This document shows positions 28,617-37,346 of a stretch of 41,750 nucleotides of DNA, piece by piece. The translations under genes and the position numbers were made by a program. Source of the stretch: Microbispora rosea subsp. aerata (GTDB lineage Bacteria > Actinomycetota > Actinomycetes > Streptosporangiales > Streptosporangiaceae); contig NZ_BMPY01000046.1 of the NCBI RefSeq assembly GCF_014647835.1, positions 1-41,750 on the forward strand. The letters are read 5' to 3'. How positions within the stretch are numbered: position 1 is the first letter of the stretch; each line of letters opens with the position of its first letter. The notes below the pieces were generated by a model, which worked only from the letters and a program-made list of their open reading frames with translations, was not told where the DNA came from and made no database searches.

Positions 28617-29800
28617 TCGATCTCCGGCGGGTCTCGGACCTGTGGCGGCGGTGCGACGTCGTGGTCCGGGATCTCCCCTTCGGGCTGCTACTGGCGGTCG
28701 TGTCGTTCCTGCCGGCGCTCCACGGCAAGGGCACGCAGGTCGGAGACCTGCCGACCCGTCCGTACGACGCGCTGGCGTTCGTGGCGATCGCCCTGGAATG
28801 CCTTCCGCTCGCCGTACGCCGCCGGTGGCCGGCGGTGTGCCTGGCTCTGGTGTCGCTCGGCTTCGTCCTCGACCAGATCCGCGCCTATCACGTGGTCGCG
28901 AGCCAGGCGATGCCGGTCGCGCTGATCAGCGCGGGCGCCCATCTGAATCGCGGCCGGCGCGTCGCCGTCGTCCTCCTCTCCGCGGCGTACGTGCCGCTGG
29001 CGATCACGCTCAACCGGCTCGGCGCGCCGGAGAAGGTGGAAGGCTATGTGGTCTTCTACCTGGCGCTGGTCCTGGCGTGGGGCATCGGAGCCTGGCTGCG
29101 CTCCACCCGCGCCGCCGAGGCCGAACGCCGCCGCCGCGTCGCCGAGGCCACCCGCGCCTCCGAACGCACCCGCATCGCCCGCGAGCTTCACGACGTCGTC
29201 ACCCACCACGTGACGGCGATGGTCGTGCAGGCAGAGGCGGCGCGTTACCTGACCGCGGCGCCCGATCGTCTCGACGCGGCCCTGAACGCCGTCACCGACA
29301 CCGGCCGGCGGGCCATCTCCGACCTGCGGCACCTGCTCGACCTGCTCAACCCCGATCACTCCGACCTCGAACTGCCGCCGGCCGGAGACCTGCACGCCCT
29401 TGTGGAGCGGACGCGCCGGGCGGGGCAGCCGGTGGAGTTCACCGAGGAGGGCACGCCGTCGCGATCGGCCGGCAGCGCCGAATTCGTGGCCTATAGGGTC
29501 GTGCAGGAGTCCCTGACGAACGCCCTCAAGCACGCTCACGGGAGCCGTACCGCGGTCAGCGTGCGCTACGGCGAGAAGGAGATCATCGTGGAGGTCGGCA
29601 CCGACGGTTCCGGCTCGCAAGCCGACTCGCAGGCCGGCTCGCGAAGCGGCTTACGCGCCGGCTCGCCGGGCGGGAGCGGACGGGGCCTCGCCGGGCTCCG
29701 GGAGCGGGTCGACGCCCTGGGCGGCGAGTTCAGCGCGGGCCCGCGGGGAGACGGCGGTTTCGTGGTGCGGGCGCGCATCCCGGCCGGGAGCCCGTCGTGA
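28613..29800 (+). CDS. Two-component sensor histidine kinase (HisKA_3, NarL-type)
   Basis: A 395-residue kinase starting at GTG 28613. Four to five membrane segments (residues 18-160) form a compact sensor. HisKA_3 follows with the phospho-acceptor His193 in ARELHDVVTHHVTAMVVQAEAARY, then HATPase_c (SLTNALKHAHGS; GLAGLRERVDALGG). Between the N-box and G2 box lies an unusual Gly/Ser/Gln/Ala-rich insertion (SQADSQAGSRSGLRAGSPGG). It overlaps the response regulator start by four bases and presumably phosphorylates it. Confidence 0.9.
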   Translation: MIDLRRVSDLWRRCDVVVRDLPFGLLLAVVSFLPALHGKGTQVGDLPTRPYDALAFVAIALECLPLAVRRRWPAVCLALVSLGFVLDQIRAYHVVASQAMPVALISAGAHLNRGRRVAVVLLSAAYVPLAITLNRLGAPEKVEGYVVFYLALVLAWGIGAWLRSTRAAEAERRRRVAEATRASERTRIARELHDVVTHHVTAMVVQAEAARYLTAAPDRLDAALNAVTDTGRRAISDLRHLLDLLNPDHSDLELPPAGDLHALVERTRRAGQPVEFTEEGTPSRSAGSAEFVAYRVVQESLTNALKHAHGSRTAVSVRYGEKEIIVEVGTDGSGSQADSQAGSRSGLRAGSPGGSGRGLAGLRERVDALGGEFSAGPRGDGGFVVRARIPAGSPS

Positions 29801-30456
29801 GCGCGCCGGTCCGGGTGCTGGTCTGCGACGACCAGGCGCTGATCCGCACCGGGTTCGCGACGATCATCGACGCGCAGCCCGACCTGGAGGTGGTGGGCGA
29901 GTGCGGGGACGGCCGCACCGCGGTCGAGCTGGCCCGGCGGCTGAACCCGGACATCGTGGTGATGGACGTGCGCATGCCGGTGCTCGACGGCATCGAGGCG
30001 ACCCGCCTGCTGGCCGGCGCCGGGGTGGACGATCCCGTCAAGGTGCTCGTGGTGACGACGTTCAACCTGGACGAGTACGTGTACGAGGCGCTGCGCGCGG
30101 GGGCGAGCGGGTTCCTGCTCAAGGACGCCCCGCCGGCGCAGCTGCTGCACGGCATCCGCACCGTCGCCTCGGGCGCCGCGCTGCTGGCCCCCGAGGTGAC
30201 GCGGCAGCTCATCGGCAGATACGCGACCAGGATCCGCCCCGCCGAGAGCACGCCGGACGACGTCGCGCTGACCCCGCGCGAGCTGGAGGTGCTGCGCCTC
30301 ATCGCCGAGGGCCTGTCCAACGGCGAGATCGCCGCGACGCTGGTGATCAGCCAGGAGACCGTCAAGACGTACGTGTCGCGCATCCTCACCAAGCTCGGCC
30401 TGCGCGACCGGGTGCAGGCGGTGGTCTACGCCTACCGCAGGGGCCTGGTGACCTGA
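29797..30456 (+). CDS. NarL/LuxR-family response regulator
   Basis: A 219-residue protein. The receiver domain (6-120) has the acidic pair DD at 11-12, phospho-acceptor Asp57 (DIVVMDVRMP) and Lys108 (FLLKDAPP). The C-terminal LuxR HTH (about 150-210) reads LTPRELEVLRLIAEGLSNGEIAATLVISQETVKTYVSRILTKLGL. It starts at GTG and overlaps the kinase gene, making it the cognate regulator. The CPBP protease gene in the same operon may be a target or a modulator. Confidence 0.92.
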   Translation: MSAPVRVLVCDDQALIRTGFATIIDAQPDLEVVGECGDGRTAVELARRLNPDIVVMDVRMPVLDGIEATRLLAGAGVDDPVKVLVVTTFNLDEYVYEALRAGASGFLLKDAPPAQLLHGIRTVASGAALLAPEVTRQLIGRYATRIRPAESTPDDVALTPRELEVLRLIAEGLSNGEIAATLVISQETVKTYVSRILTKLGLRDRVQAVVYAYRRGLVT

Positions 30457-30504
30457 ACGATCGGCCGTACGGGCGCCTGGTCCGGCGGAACCTAGACTGG
30501 CACC

Positions 30505-33500
30505 ATGCCGATCGACCTGAGCCTGCTCGACGGTGTGCGGTGGCGGGGGCAGCCGGTGATCGGCGAGAGGGCGCAGGCGTTGCTCGCGGCCCTCGCACTC
30601 GCCTCCCGGGCCGTGCCCGCGGATCGGCTCGCCGCGGACGTGTGGGGAGACAGCGCACCGGCCAACCCGACGAAAGCCCTGCAGGTGCTGGTGTCCAGGA
30701 CCAGGGCGATCGTGGGGCCGCAGGCGCTGGTCACGGAGGGGAACGGCTACCGGCTCGACGTTCCGCCCGACCGGGTCGACGCCGAGCGGTTACACGGCCT
30801 GGCCGCCCGGGCGCGGGCGCTGCTCGCGGACGACCCGGCCGCGGCGGCGACGGCGGCGCGGGAGGCGCTCGCGCTGGGCGACGGGACGCCGCCGCCCGAG
30901 GGCGACGGCCCGCTGGCCGAGGTGCGCCGGCGCGCGGCGGGCGACCTGGCGTGCGCGCGGGTCGTGCTCGCCCGGGCCCGAAGCCGCGGCGGCGACCACG
31001 ACGCCGCCCTGCCCGAGCTCGAGGAGGCCGTGCGCGTCCACCCCGAGGACGAGGGGCTGCTCGCCGACCTGCTGCGCAGCGAGGCGGCGGTGCGCGGGAC
31101 GGGCGCCGCGCTGGACCGTTTCGAACGTTACCGGTCGGACCTGCGCGACAGGTTCGGCGCCGGCGTCGGCCCGGAGCTGCGGCGGGTCCACGGTGAGCTG
31201 CTCGCGCTCGACCATCCCGTTCGCGCCGGCGTGCGGTTCGACACGACCCCGCTGCTCGGCCGCGACGACGACCTGCGGCGGGTGCGCGCCCTGCTCGCCG
31301 CCTCCCGGGTGGTCTCGATCCTCGGCCCGGGCGGGCTCGGCAAGACCCGCCTCGCGCACGCCGTCGCCCGCGAGGCCGCGCAGCCGGTGGTGCACTTCGT
31401 CGAGCTGGTGGGCGTGACCGCGCCGGAGGACCTGGTCGGCGAGGTCGGGTCGGCGCTCGGCGTCCGCGACTCGGTGACCGGTCACCGCACGCTCACCCCG
31501 CGGCAGCGCGCCGACGTACGGGCCAGGATCGCCCGGCAGCTCGACCTCGCCCCGGCGTTGCTGGTGCTCGACAACTGCGAGCATCTGATCGAGGCGGTCG
31601 CCGACCTGGTCGCCTATCTGACCGCGACCACGCGGGAGCTGCGCGTCCTCACCACGACCCGCTCGCCGCTGGCGATCGCCGCCGAACGCGTCTATCCGCT
31701 GCCCCAGCTCGGGCTCGACGACGCCGTCGCGCTGTTCCGCGACCGGGCGACCGCGGCCCGGCCCGGTGTGCACCTCGACGAGGACGACGTACGCGCGGTC
31801 GTGGCCCGGCTGGACGGCCTGCCGCTCGCGATCGAGCTGGCCGCGGCGAAGGTGAGGGTGATGTCACCGGCCGAGATCGCCCGGCGGCTGGACGACAGGT
31901 TCACGCTGCTGCGCGGCGGCGACCGGAGCGCGCCCTCACGGCATCAGACGCTGCTCGCGGTGATCGACTGGTCGTGGAACCTGCTCGGCGAGCGGGAGCG
32001 CCGGGCCCTGCGCCGCCTGTCGGCCTTTCCCGACGGTTTCGCCCTCGACGCGGCGGAGGAGGTGCTCGGCGGCGACGCCCTCGCCGACATCGAGGAGCTT
32101 GTGGAGCAGTCCCTGCTCACCGTCGTGGAGGCGGACGGCGGCGTCCGCTACCGCATGCTCGAGACGGTGCGCGAGTTCGGCCGGATGCGGCTGGAGGCGG
32201 CCGGGGAGACCGAGCAGGCGCGTGCCGCCGTACGGGCGTGGGCCCTCGGCTACGCCGATCGGCACGGCGACCGCCTGTACTCGCCCGAGCAGGTCGACGC
32301 GATGGACCGGATGCGTGCCGAGGAGACGAACCTCTCCGACGTCCTGCGCGAGGCCCTCGCCGGCCCCGACCCGGAGGCGGTCGTGGTGCTGTTTTCCGCC
32401 CTGGCCGGCTACTGGTCGATCCGCGGCGACCACATGCGGAGCATCGCCCTCACCTCGGCCGTCGCCGCCGCCCTGAGCGGCTGGACGCCGCCGCCCCGGC
32501 TCCTCGACCGGGCTCGGACGGCCCTGAGCATCGCGCTGATCAACACCATGATCCTGCCCACCGAGGCGTCCGAGACGTTGACGCGGATGCTGTCCGAGCT
32601 GGGCCCCGACTCGGCGAACCCGGACATTCGGGCGCTGGTGACCGCCCTGCTCACGGCGGTGTCGGATCCCGAGGACGGCATGGACAAGCTGACCGCCGAC
32701 CCCGACCCGCAGATCCGCAGGATCGCACTGCACTGGCTGAGTTTGCTCCGGGAGAACGCCGGCGACCCGGCCGGCGCGCTCGACGCGGCCCGCGCCGCCC
32801 TCGAACTCGTCGGCGACGACGGAGGTCCCTGGCACCGGGCGTGGCTGCACACCCAGCTCGCCGGCCTGTACGCGCACCTCGGCGACTCCGCGTCGGCGAC
32901 CCGGCACGCCACCGCGGCACTCCCGGTGCTCGAACGCCTCGGAGCGGTGGACGACGTCGTCCAGATCCGCGCCACCCTCGCCATGACGGCGCTCGCCGAG
33001 GGCCGCCGCGACGAGGCCGCACGGATGATCGACGACCTGGAGCCGCTCGCCGCCCAGGCCTCGTTCGGCGAGGTCCTGTCGGTCGCCGCCTGCAGAGCCC
33101 AGCTGGCCCTGGTCGACGGCGACATCGCCGAAGGGCTGCGGCGGCACCGCGAGACCGCCGAGAGGAACAGGAACGCGCGCGTCCCGGGCGCGCCGGACGT
33201 GCTCACCCCGTGGGGTCTGCTGAGCGAGGCCGTCGCGCTGTCGGCGTTCGCGCGGTACGGCGAGGGCGACGACGGCGCGGACCTGTTCGATTCTGTGCGG
33301 GCCAACGTGCTGGCCGTGCTCGACCACCACACCTCCCGGGACTACCCGGTGATGGGGATGGTGCTCGCCGCGCTGGGCATCTGGGGCCTGCGCAAGGGGG
33401 CGCTGCCCGCCGAGGACGCGGTGCGGCTGCTCGTGCTCGCCGACCGGTTCGCGTACGCCCCGTTCGTCCCGACGTTGCGGTGGCCGGCGCTGGCCGCGGA

Positions 33501-33612
33501 CGCCGAGCGGATCGCCCCCGGCGCGATCGGCCGGATCGAGGCCGAGTTCGGCGAACGACGCGGCCCCGACCTGCTGGCCGAGGCCCGTGCCGTTCTGCGA
33601 CGGCTGCTGTGA
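30505..33612 (+). CDS. SARP/AfsR-type regulator: wHTH-BTAD-NB-ARC-helical repeat protein
   Basis: A 1,035-residue protein. Residues 1-90 form a Trans_reg_C-type winged helix (VWGDSAPANPTKALQVLVSRTRA ... TEGNGYRL), and 95-235 a BTAD domain. A STAND/NB-ARC ATPase core begins at 245, with P-loop GPGGLGKT at 274-281 and Walker B LLVLDNCEHL near 355. Later comes a winged-helix region (LRRLSAFPDGFALDAAEEV), and the C-terminal 400 residues are helical repeats. SARP-type activators bind 11-bp-spaced direct repeats. Such repeats lie upstream of the convergent ABC exporter operon (35506-35560), the likely target. It ends six bases from the permease stop. Confidence 0.85.
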   Translation: MPIDLSLLDGVRWRGQPVIGERAQALLAALALASRAVPADRLAADVWGDSAPANPTKALQVLVSRTRAIVGPQALVTEGNGYRLDVPPDRVDAERLHGLAARARALLADDPAAAATAAREALALGDGTPPPEGDGPLAEVRRRAAGDLACARVVLARARSRGGDHDAALPELEEAVRVHPEDEGLLADLLRSEAAVRGTGAALDRFERYRSDLRDRFGAGVGPELRRVHGELLALDHPVRAGVRFDTTPLLGRDDDLRRVRALLAASRVVSILGPGGLGKTRLAHAVAREAAQPVVHFVELVGVTAPEDLVGEVGSALGVRDSVTGHRTLTPRQRADVRARIARQLDLAPALLVLDNCEHLIEAVADLVAYLTATTRELRVLTTTRSPLAIAAERVYPLPQLGLDDAVALFRDRATAARPGVHLDEDDVRAVVARLDGLPLAIELAAAKVRVMSPAEIARRLDDRFTLLRGGDRSAPSRHQTLLAVIDWSWNLLGERERRALRRLSAFPDGFALDAAEEVLGGDALADIEELVEQSLLTVVEADGGVRYRMLETVREFGRMRLEAAGETEQARAAVRAWALGYADRHGDRLYSPEQVDAMDRMRAEETNLSDVLREALAGPDPEAVVVLFSALAGYWSIRGDHMRSIALTSAVAAALSGWTPPPRLLDRARTALSIALINTMILPTEASETLTRMLSELGPDSANPDIRALVTALLTAVSDPEDGMDKLTADPDPQIRRIALHWLSLLRENAGDPAGALDAARAALELVGDDGGPWHRAWLHTQLAGLYAHLGDSASATRHATAALPVLERLGAVDDVVQIRATLAMTALAEGRRDEAARMIDDLEPLAAQASFGEVLSVAACRAQLALVDGDIAEGLRRHRETAERNRNARVPGAPDVLTPWGLLSEAVALSAFARYGEGDDGADLFDSVRANVLAVLDHHTSRDYPVMGMVLAALGIWGLRKGALPAEDAVRLLVLADRFAYAPFVPTLRWPALAADAERIAPGAIGRIEAEFGERRGPDLLAEARAVLRRLL

Positions 33613-33618
33613 TCTTGG

Positions 33619-34479
33619 CTACATCTTGCGGGAGTACGAGCGGACCGCCAGCGGGGCGAAGATCACGACGACGACGGCGCAGCCGACGACCGCCCAGCCG
33701 ACCTCGGCCGTCACGGCGCCGTCGTTGAGCAGGTCGCGTACGGCGGAGACGACGTGCGACACCGGGTTGACCTTCACGAACGCCTCCAGCCAGTCGGGCA
33801 GCGTCTCCGCGGGGACGAAGGCGTTGGACAGGAAGGTGAGCGGGAACATGATCATCATGGAGATGCCCTGGACGCTCTGCGCCGACCGCGCCAGCGTGCC
33901 CAGCCAGGTGAAGATCCACGCCAGCGACCAGCCCGAGATCACCGTGAGCGCGACGCCGGCGGCGCAGCCGAACACGCCGCCACCGGGGCGGTAGCCGATG
34001 AGCAGTCCGGTGAGGAGCGTCAGCACCGACGCGATGCCGTAACGGATCAGGTCGGCGATCATCGGACCGGCCAGGGGGGCGAACCTCGCGATCGGCAGGG
34101 ACTTGAAACGGTCGAAGACCCCCTTGTCCATGTCCTCGCGCAACTGCACGCCCGTCGCCATGCAGACGGTCAGAGCCGTCTGCGCGAGGATGCCGGGGAT
34201 CAGCACCGGGAGATAGTTCGACACGCTGCCGGAGATCGCGCCGCCGAAGATGAACGCGAACATCGCCGTGAACAGCAGCGGCTGGATGAGCACGTCGAAG
34301 AACTGCTCGGGCTTGCGGCGCATCTTCTTCAGCGCCCGCCACGCCATCGCCAGGGTCTGGACGCAGGTGTCCCGCAGCGAGGGGTGAGACGTGGTGCGGG
34401 CGACCACGGCGGCGGGGTCGACGCCCCGGCGGTCGGGGGCGACGGGGCCCGCGGTGGCCGCGGAGGTCGTGGTGGTCAT
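33619..34479 (-). CDS. ABC-2 type exporter permease (DrrB-like)
   Basis: A 286-residue membrane protein with about six segments and the ABC-2 pattern: cytoplasmic N-terminus RALKKMRRKPEQFFDVLIQPLLFTAMFAFIFGG, the GVQLREDMDKGVFDRFKSLPIAR loop that contacts the ATPase, and NPVSHVVSAVRDL near the end. It forms the channel of a drug-type exporter with the upstream ATPase, to which it is coupled (ATGA at 34476-34479). The start MTTTTS at 34479 is set by that overlap. Confidence 0.9.
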   Translation of the reverse strand: MTTTTSAATAGPVAPDRRGVDPAAVVARTTSHPSLRDTCVQTLAMAWRALKKMRRKPEQFFDVLIQPLLFTAMFAFIFGGAISGSVSNYLPVLIPGILAQTALTVCMATGVQLREDMDKGVFDRFKSLPIARFAPLAGPMIADLIRYGIASVLTLLTGLLIGYRPGGGVFGCAAGVALTVISGWSLAWIFTWLGTLARSAQSVQGISMMIMFPLTFLSNAFVPAETLPDWLEAFVKVNPVSHVVSAVRDLLNDGAVTAEVGWAVVGCAVVVVIFAPLAVRSYSRKM

Positions 34480-35447
34480 CGGGCGGCCTCCATCTGGGAT
34501 TCGTCGTCGGCGCCGTGGCCGGTCAGCGCGAAGAAGACCTCGTCCAGCGTCGGCTTGGCGACGCTCACCGAGGAGATGCCGAGCCCCGCCTCCCGCAGGC
34601 CGATCAGGACGTCCGCGGCCCGGTTGGGGTCGGGCAGGGGGATGTTCATGCGTCCCGACTCCGGGGTCAGGACCGGCTCCTCGCCCAGCAGCCGGCGGAC
34701 GACGTCCACGGCCAGGGCGGTGTCGGCGCCCTCGCTGAGGCGGAGCTGCAGGGTCGACTCGCCGACCTGGGTCTTCAACGCGTCGGGGGTGTCCTCGGCG
34801 ACCTTCCTGCCCCGGTCGATCACCGCGATGCGGTCGGCGAGCTGGTCGGCCTCGTCCAGATATTGGGTGGTGAGGAGGATCGTGGAGCCGTCCATGACGA
34901 GCTCGCGGATCGTGTCCCACATCTGCCCTCGGGTCCTCGGGTCGAGGCCGGTCGTGGGCTCGTCCAGGAAGATCAGAGGCGGGCGGGTGATCAGGCTCGA
35001 CGCCAGGTCCAGGCGGCGGCGCATGCCGCCGCTGAACTGGGACAGGGGGCGGTCGGCCGCCTCCTGGAGGCCGAAGCGGTCGAGCAGGTCGCCGGCGATG
35101 CTCTTGGCGCGGCCGCTCGGCAGGCCCTGGAGGCGGGCGAACAGCCAGAGGTTCTCCCGGGCGGTGAGGTCCTCGTCCACCGAGGCGTACTGACCGGTTA
35201 CGCCCACCAGCTGCCGGATGCGGTGGGGTTCCCGCCGGACGTCCACGCCGAAGATCTCCGCGTGGCCGCCGTCGATCGGGAGCAGGGTGGCGAGCATCCG
35301 GAGCGTGGTGGTCTTGCCCGCTCCGTTGGGGCCAAGCACGCCGAAGATCTCGCCTTGCCGTACGTGCAGATCGATGCCGTCCACGGCCCGGAAGTCCCCG
35401 AAGTTCTTGACAAGACTTTCGGCCCGGACGGCGCTGAGGTCCGCCAT
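34476..35447 (-). CDS. ABC exporter ATPase, daunorubicin-resistance (DrrA) family
   Basis: A 323-residue protein. Walker A GPNGAGKT is at 39-46, the Q-loop region VTGQYASVDEDLTARENL, the ABC signature FSGGMRRRLDLA, Walker B LIFLDEPTTGLD, and the H-loop region TTQYLDEADQLADRI. The C-terminal 80 residues (GRMNIPLPDPNRAADVLIGLREAGLGISSVSVAKPTLDEVFFALTG) carry the DrrA-family extension. It is the first gene of a two-gene operon whose promoter has SARP-like direct repeats. The substrate cannot be told from sequence. Confidence 0.92.
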   Translation of the reverse strand: MADLSAVRAESLVKNFGDFRAVDGIDLHVRQGEIFGVLGPNGAGKTTTLRMLATLLPIDGGHAEIFGVDVRREPHRIRQLVGVTGQYASVDEDLTARENLWLFARLQGLPSGRAKSIAGDLLDRFGLQEAADRPLSQFSGGMRRRLDLASSLITRPPLIFLDEPTTGLDPRTRGQMWDTIRELVMDGSTILLTTQYLDEADQLADRIAVIDRGRKVAEDTPDALKTQVGESTLQLRLSEGADTALAVDVVRRLLGEEPVLTPESGRMNIPLPDPNRAADVLIGLREAGLGISSVSVAKPTLDEVFFALTGHGADDESQMEAAR

Positions 35448-35505
35448 GACGCGTCTCCTCTCTCCGCCGGGTATCTCCCGGCGTTACGAGAAAAGCATCC
35501 GCCTC

Positions 35506-35560
35506 GGCGGCTTCATCGCGGCTTCACCCCGGTTTCACCCCTGGCCCGCCGGTTTCACCT
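35506..35560 (-). promoter_or_regulatory. SARP-box-like direct repeats upstream of the ABC exporter operon
   Basis: On the minus strand GGTGAAACCGG, GGTGAAACCGG, GGTGAAGCCGC and GATGAAGCCGC occur in series. Their TGAA cores end at 35554, 35534, 35523 and 35512, giving spacings of 20, 11 and 11 bp. Eleven-base direct repeats just upstream of a -10 element are how SARP activators bind; a -10-like GATGCT lies at 35499-35494. A 7-bp hairpin CGCCGGG/CCCGGCG (35465-35483) sits in the leader. A SARP-type regulator is encoded next door. Confidence 0.55.
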
Positions 35561-35574
35561 CCCGCTCGCATGCC

Positions 35575-37296
35575 TCAGTGCGAGTGGCGGGGCACGGCGT
35601 CGCCGTCGCCGCCGACGAGGAAGTCCAAGTCGGCGCCCTTGTCCGCCTGCAGGACGTGCTCGCTGTACAGGCGCACCCACCCACGCTCGGCGGGCGGCCG
35701 CGAGGGCTGCCAGGCCGCGCGGCGGCGCTCGAGCTCCGCGTCGTCGACCAGGAGATCCAGGCGCCGCGCCGAGACGTCGAGCCGGATCAGGTCGCCGGTG
35801 CGCACCAGGGCGAGCGGACCGCCCACCGCCGCCTCCGGAGCCACGTGCAGGACGCAGGTGCCGTAGCCGGTGCCGCTCATGCGGGCGTCGGAGATCCGCA
35901 CCATGTCGGTGATCCCCTCGGTGAGCAGCCGCCGCGGCATGGGCACGTTGCCCACCTCGGGGAAGCCCGGGTAGCCGCGCGGCCCGGCGTTCCTGACCAC
36001 GATGACCGTGTCGGCGGTGACGTCCAGCTCCGGGTCGTCGGCCACGGCGATGTAGTCCTCGATCCGGTCGAACACGAGTGCCGGTCCGGTGTGCCGGAGC
36101 AGGTGGGGCGAGGCGGCGGAGACCTTCAGCACGGCCCCGGACGGCGCGAGCGACCCGCGCAGCACCACGGTCCCCGACCCGGCGGGCTGGAACGGCTCCG
36201 CCATCGTGCCGATGACCTCCCGGTTCCAGCACCGGGCGCCGCTGATGTTGTCGGCCACGCTCTTCCCGCTGACGGTGACGTGGTCCAGGTGCAGCAGGGG
36301 GGCGATCTCCTTCATCAGCGCCGGGAGGCCGCCGGCGTACGCGAAGTCCTCCATGAGGTACGTGCCGGAGGGCATCAGGTTCACCAGCATGGGCACGTCG
36401 GCGGTGAGCGTGTCGAAGTCCTCCAGCGACAGCGGCACGCCGAGGCGTCCGGCGATCGCGAGCAGGTGCACCACGGCGTTGGTGGAGCCGCCGATCGCGG
36501 CGTTGACCCGGATGGCGTTCTCGAAGGCTTCACGGGTGAGCACGGTGGACAGCCGCTGGCCCTCCTCGACCATGGCCACGATCCGGCGCCCGGCGGCGTG
36601 CGCGAGCGCGTACCGGCGGGAGTCGACCGCAGGAAGGGCCGCGGCTCCCGGGAGCTGGACGCCGAGCGCCTCGGCCACGCAGGCCATCGTGGAGGCGGTC
36701 CCCATGGTCATGCAGTGCCCGCGGCTGCGGGACATGCAGATCTCCGCCTCGGCGCAGTCGGCCGCCGTCATCCGGCCGGCGCGCAGCTCCTCGGTGAAAC
36801 GCCACACGTCGGTGCCGGAGCCGATGTCCCGCCCGCGGAACTTGCCGTTCAGCATCGGGCCGCCGGTGACCATCAACGTGGGCAGGTCGACGCTGGCCGC
36901 GCCCATCAGCAGCCCGGGGGTGGTCTTGTCGCAGCCGGACAGCAGCACCACCCCGTCGAGCGGGTTGGCGCGGATCAGCTCCTCGGCCTCCATCGCCAGC
37001 AGGTTGCGGTAGAGCATGGTCGTCGGCCGCATCAACGGCTCCCCCAGGCTCATCGCCGGGAACTCCAGCGGCAGGCCGCCGCTCTCCCACACGCCGCGTT
37101 TCACCGCCTCGGCCAGATCGCGCAGGTGGGCGTTGCATGGGGTCAGCTCCGACCACGTCGTGGCGATGCCGATCACCGGCCGGCCGTCGAACACGTCGTC
37201 CGCGAACCCCTGGTTGCGCATCCACGATCGATGGATGAACCCGTTGCGGCCCTCCGCTCCGAACCACTGCTGACTGCGCAGCGGGCTGTTCGACAT
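35575..37296 (-). CDS. IlvD/Edd-family sugar-acid dehydratase (L-arabinonate type)
   Basis: A 573-residue Fe-S enzyme. Cys54 (TPCNAHL), Cys122 (SGCDKTTPG) and Cys195 (GHCMTMGTAST) have the same spacing as the [2Fe-2S] ligands Cys59, Cys127 and Cys200 known for Rhizobium L-arabinonate dehydratase. Ser474 in RMSGTGYGT matches the catalytic serine. The enzyme would dehydrate a pentonate to a 2-keto-3-deoxy acid. Start ATG 37296 (MSNSPLRSQQWFG) gives the normal length; the longer frame to 37458 overlaps the permease gene. Its place downstream of a sugar importer and esterase supports oxidative pentose breakdown rather than branched amino-acid synthesis. Confidence 0.85.
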   Translation of the reverse strand: MSNSPLRSQQWFGAEGRNGFIHRSWMRNQGFADDVFDGRPVIGIATTWSELTPCNAHLRDLAEAVKRGVWESGGLPLEFPAMSLGEPLMRPTTMLYRNLLAMEAEELIRANPLDGVVLLSGCDKTTPGLLMGAASVDLPTLMVTGGPMLNGKFRGRDIGSGTDVWRFTEELRAGRMTAADCAEAEICMSRSRGHCMTMGTASTMACVAEALGVQLPGAAALPAVDSRRYALAHAAGRRIVAMVEEGQRLSTVLTREAFENAIRVNAAIGGSTNAVVHLLAIAGRLGVPLSLEDFDTLTADVPMLVNLMPSGTYLMEDFAYAGGLPALMKEIAPLLHLDHVTVSGKSVADNISGARCWNREVIGTMAEPFQPAGSGTVVLRGSLAPSGAVLKVSAASPHLLRHTGPALVFDRIEDYIAVADDPELDVTADTVIVVRNAGPRGYPGFPEVGNVPMPRRLLTEGITDMVRISDARMSGTGYGTCVLHVAPEAAVGGPLALVRTGDLIRLDVSARRLDLLVDDAELERRRAAWQPSRPPAERGWVRLYSEHVLQADKGADLDFLVGGDGDAVPRHSH

Positions 37297-37346
37297 CGGC
37301 ACACCTCTCTGTCGTCTCGATTGGCTGCTGTACGAAGCGGCCGCGG

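Noticed and set aside
31936-33330. 464-residue ORF antisense to the SARP-type regulator
   Set aside because: It is a shadow of the 1,035-residue gene, which has P-loop, Walker B and BTAD features.
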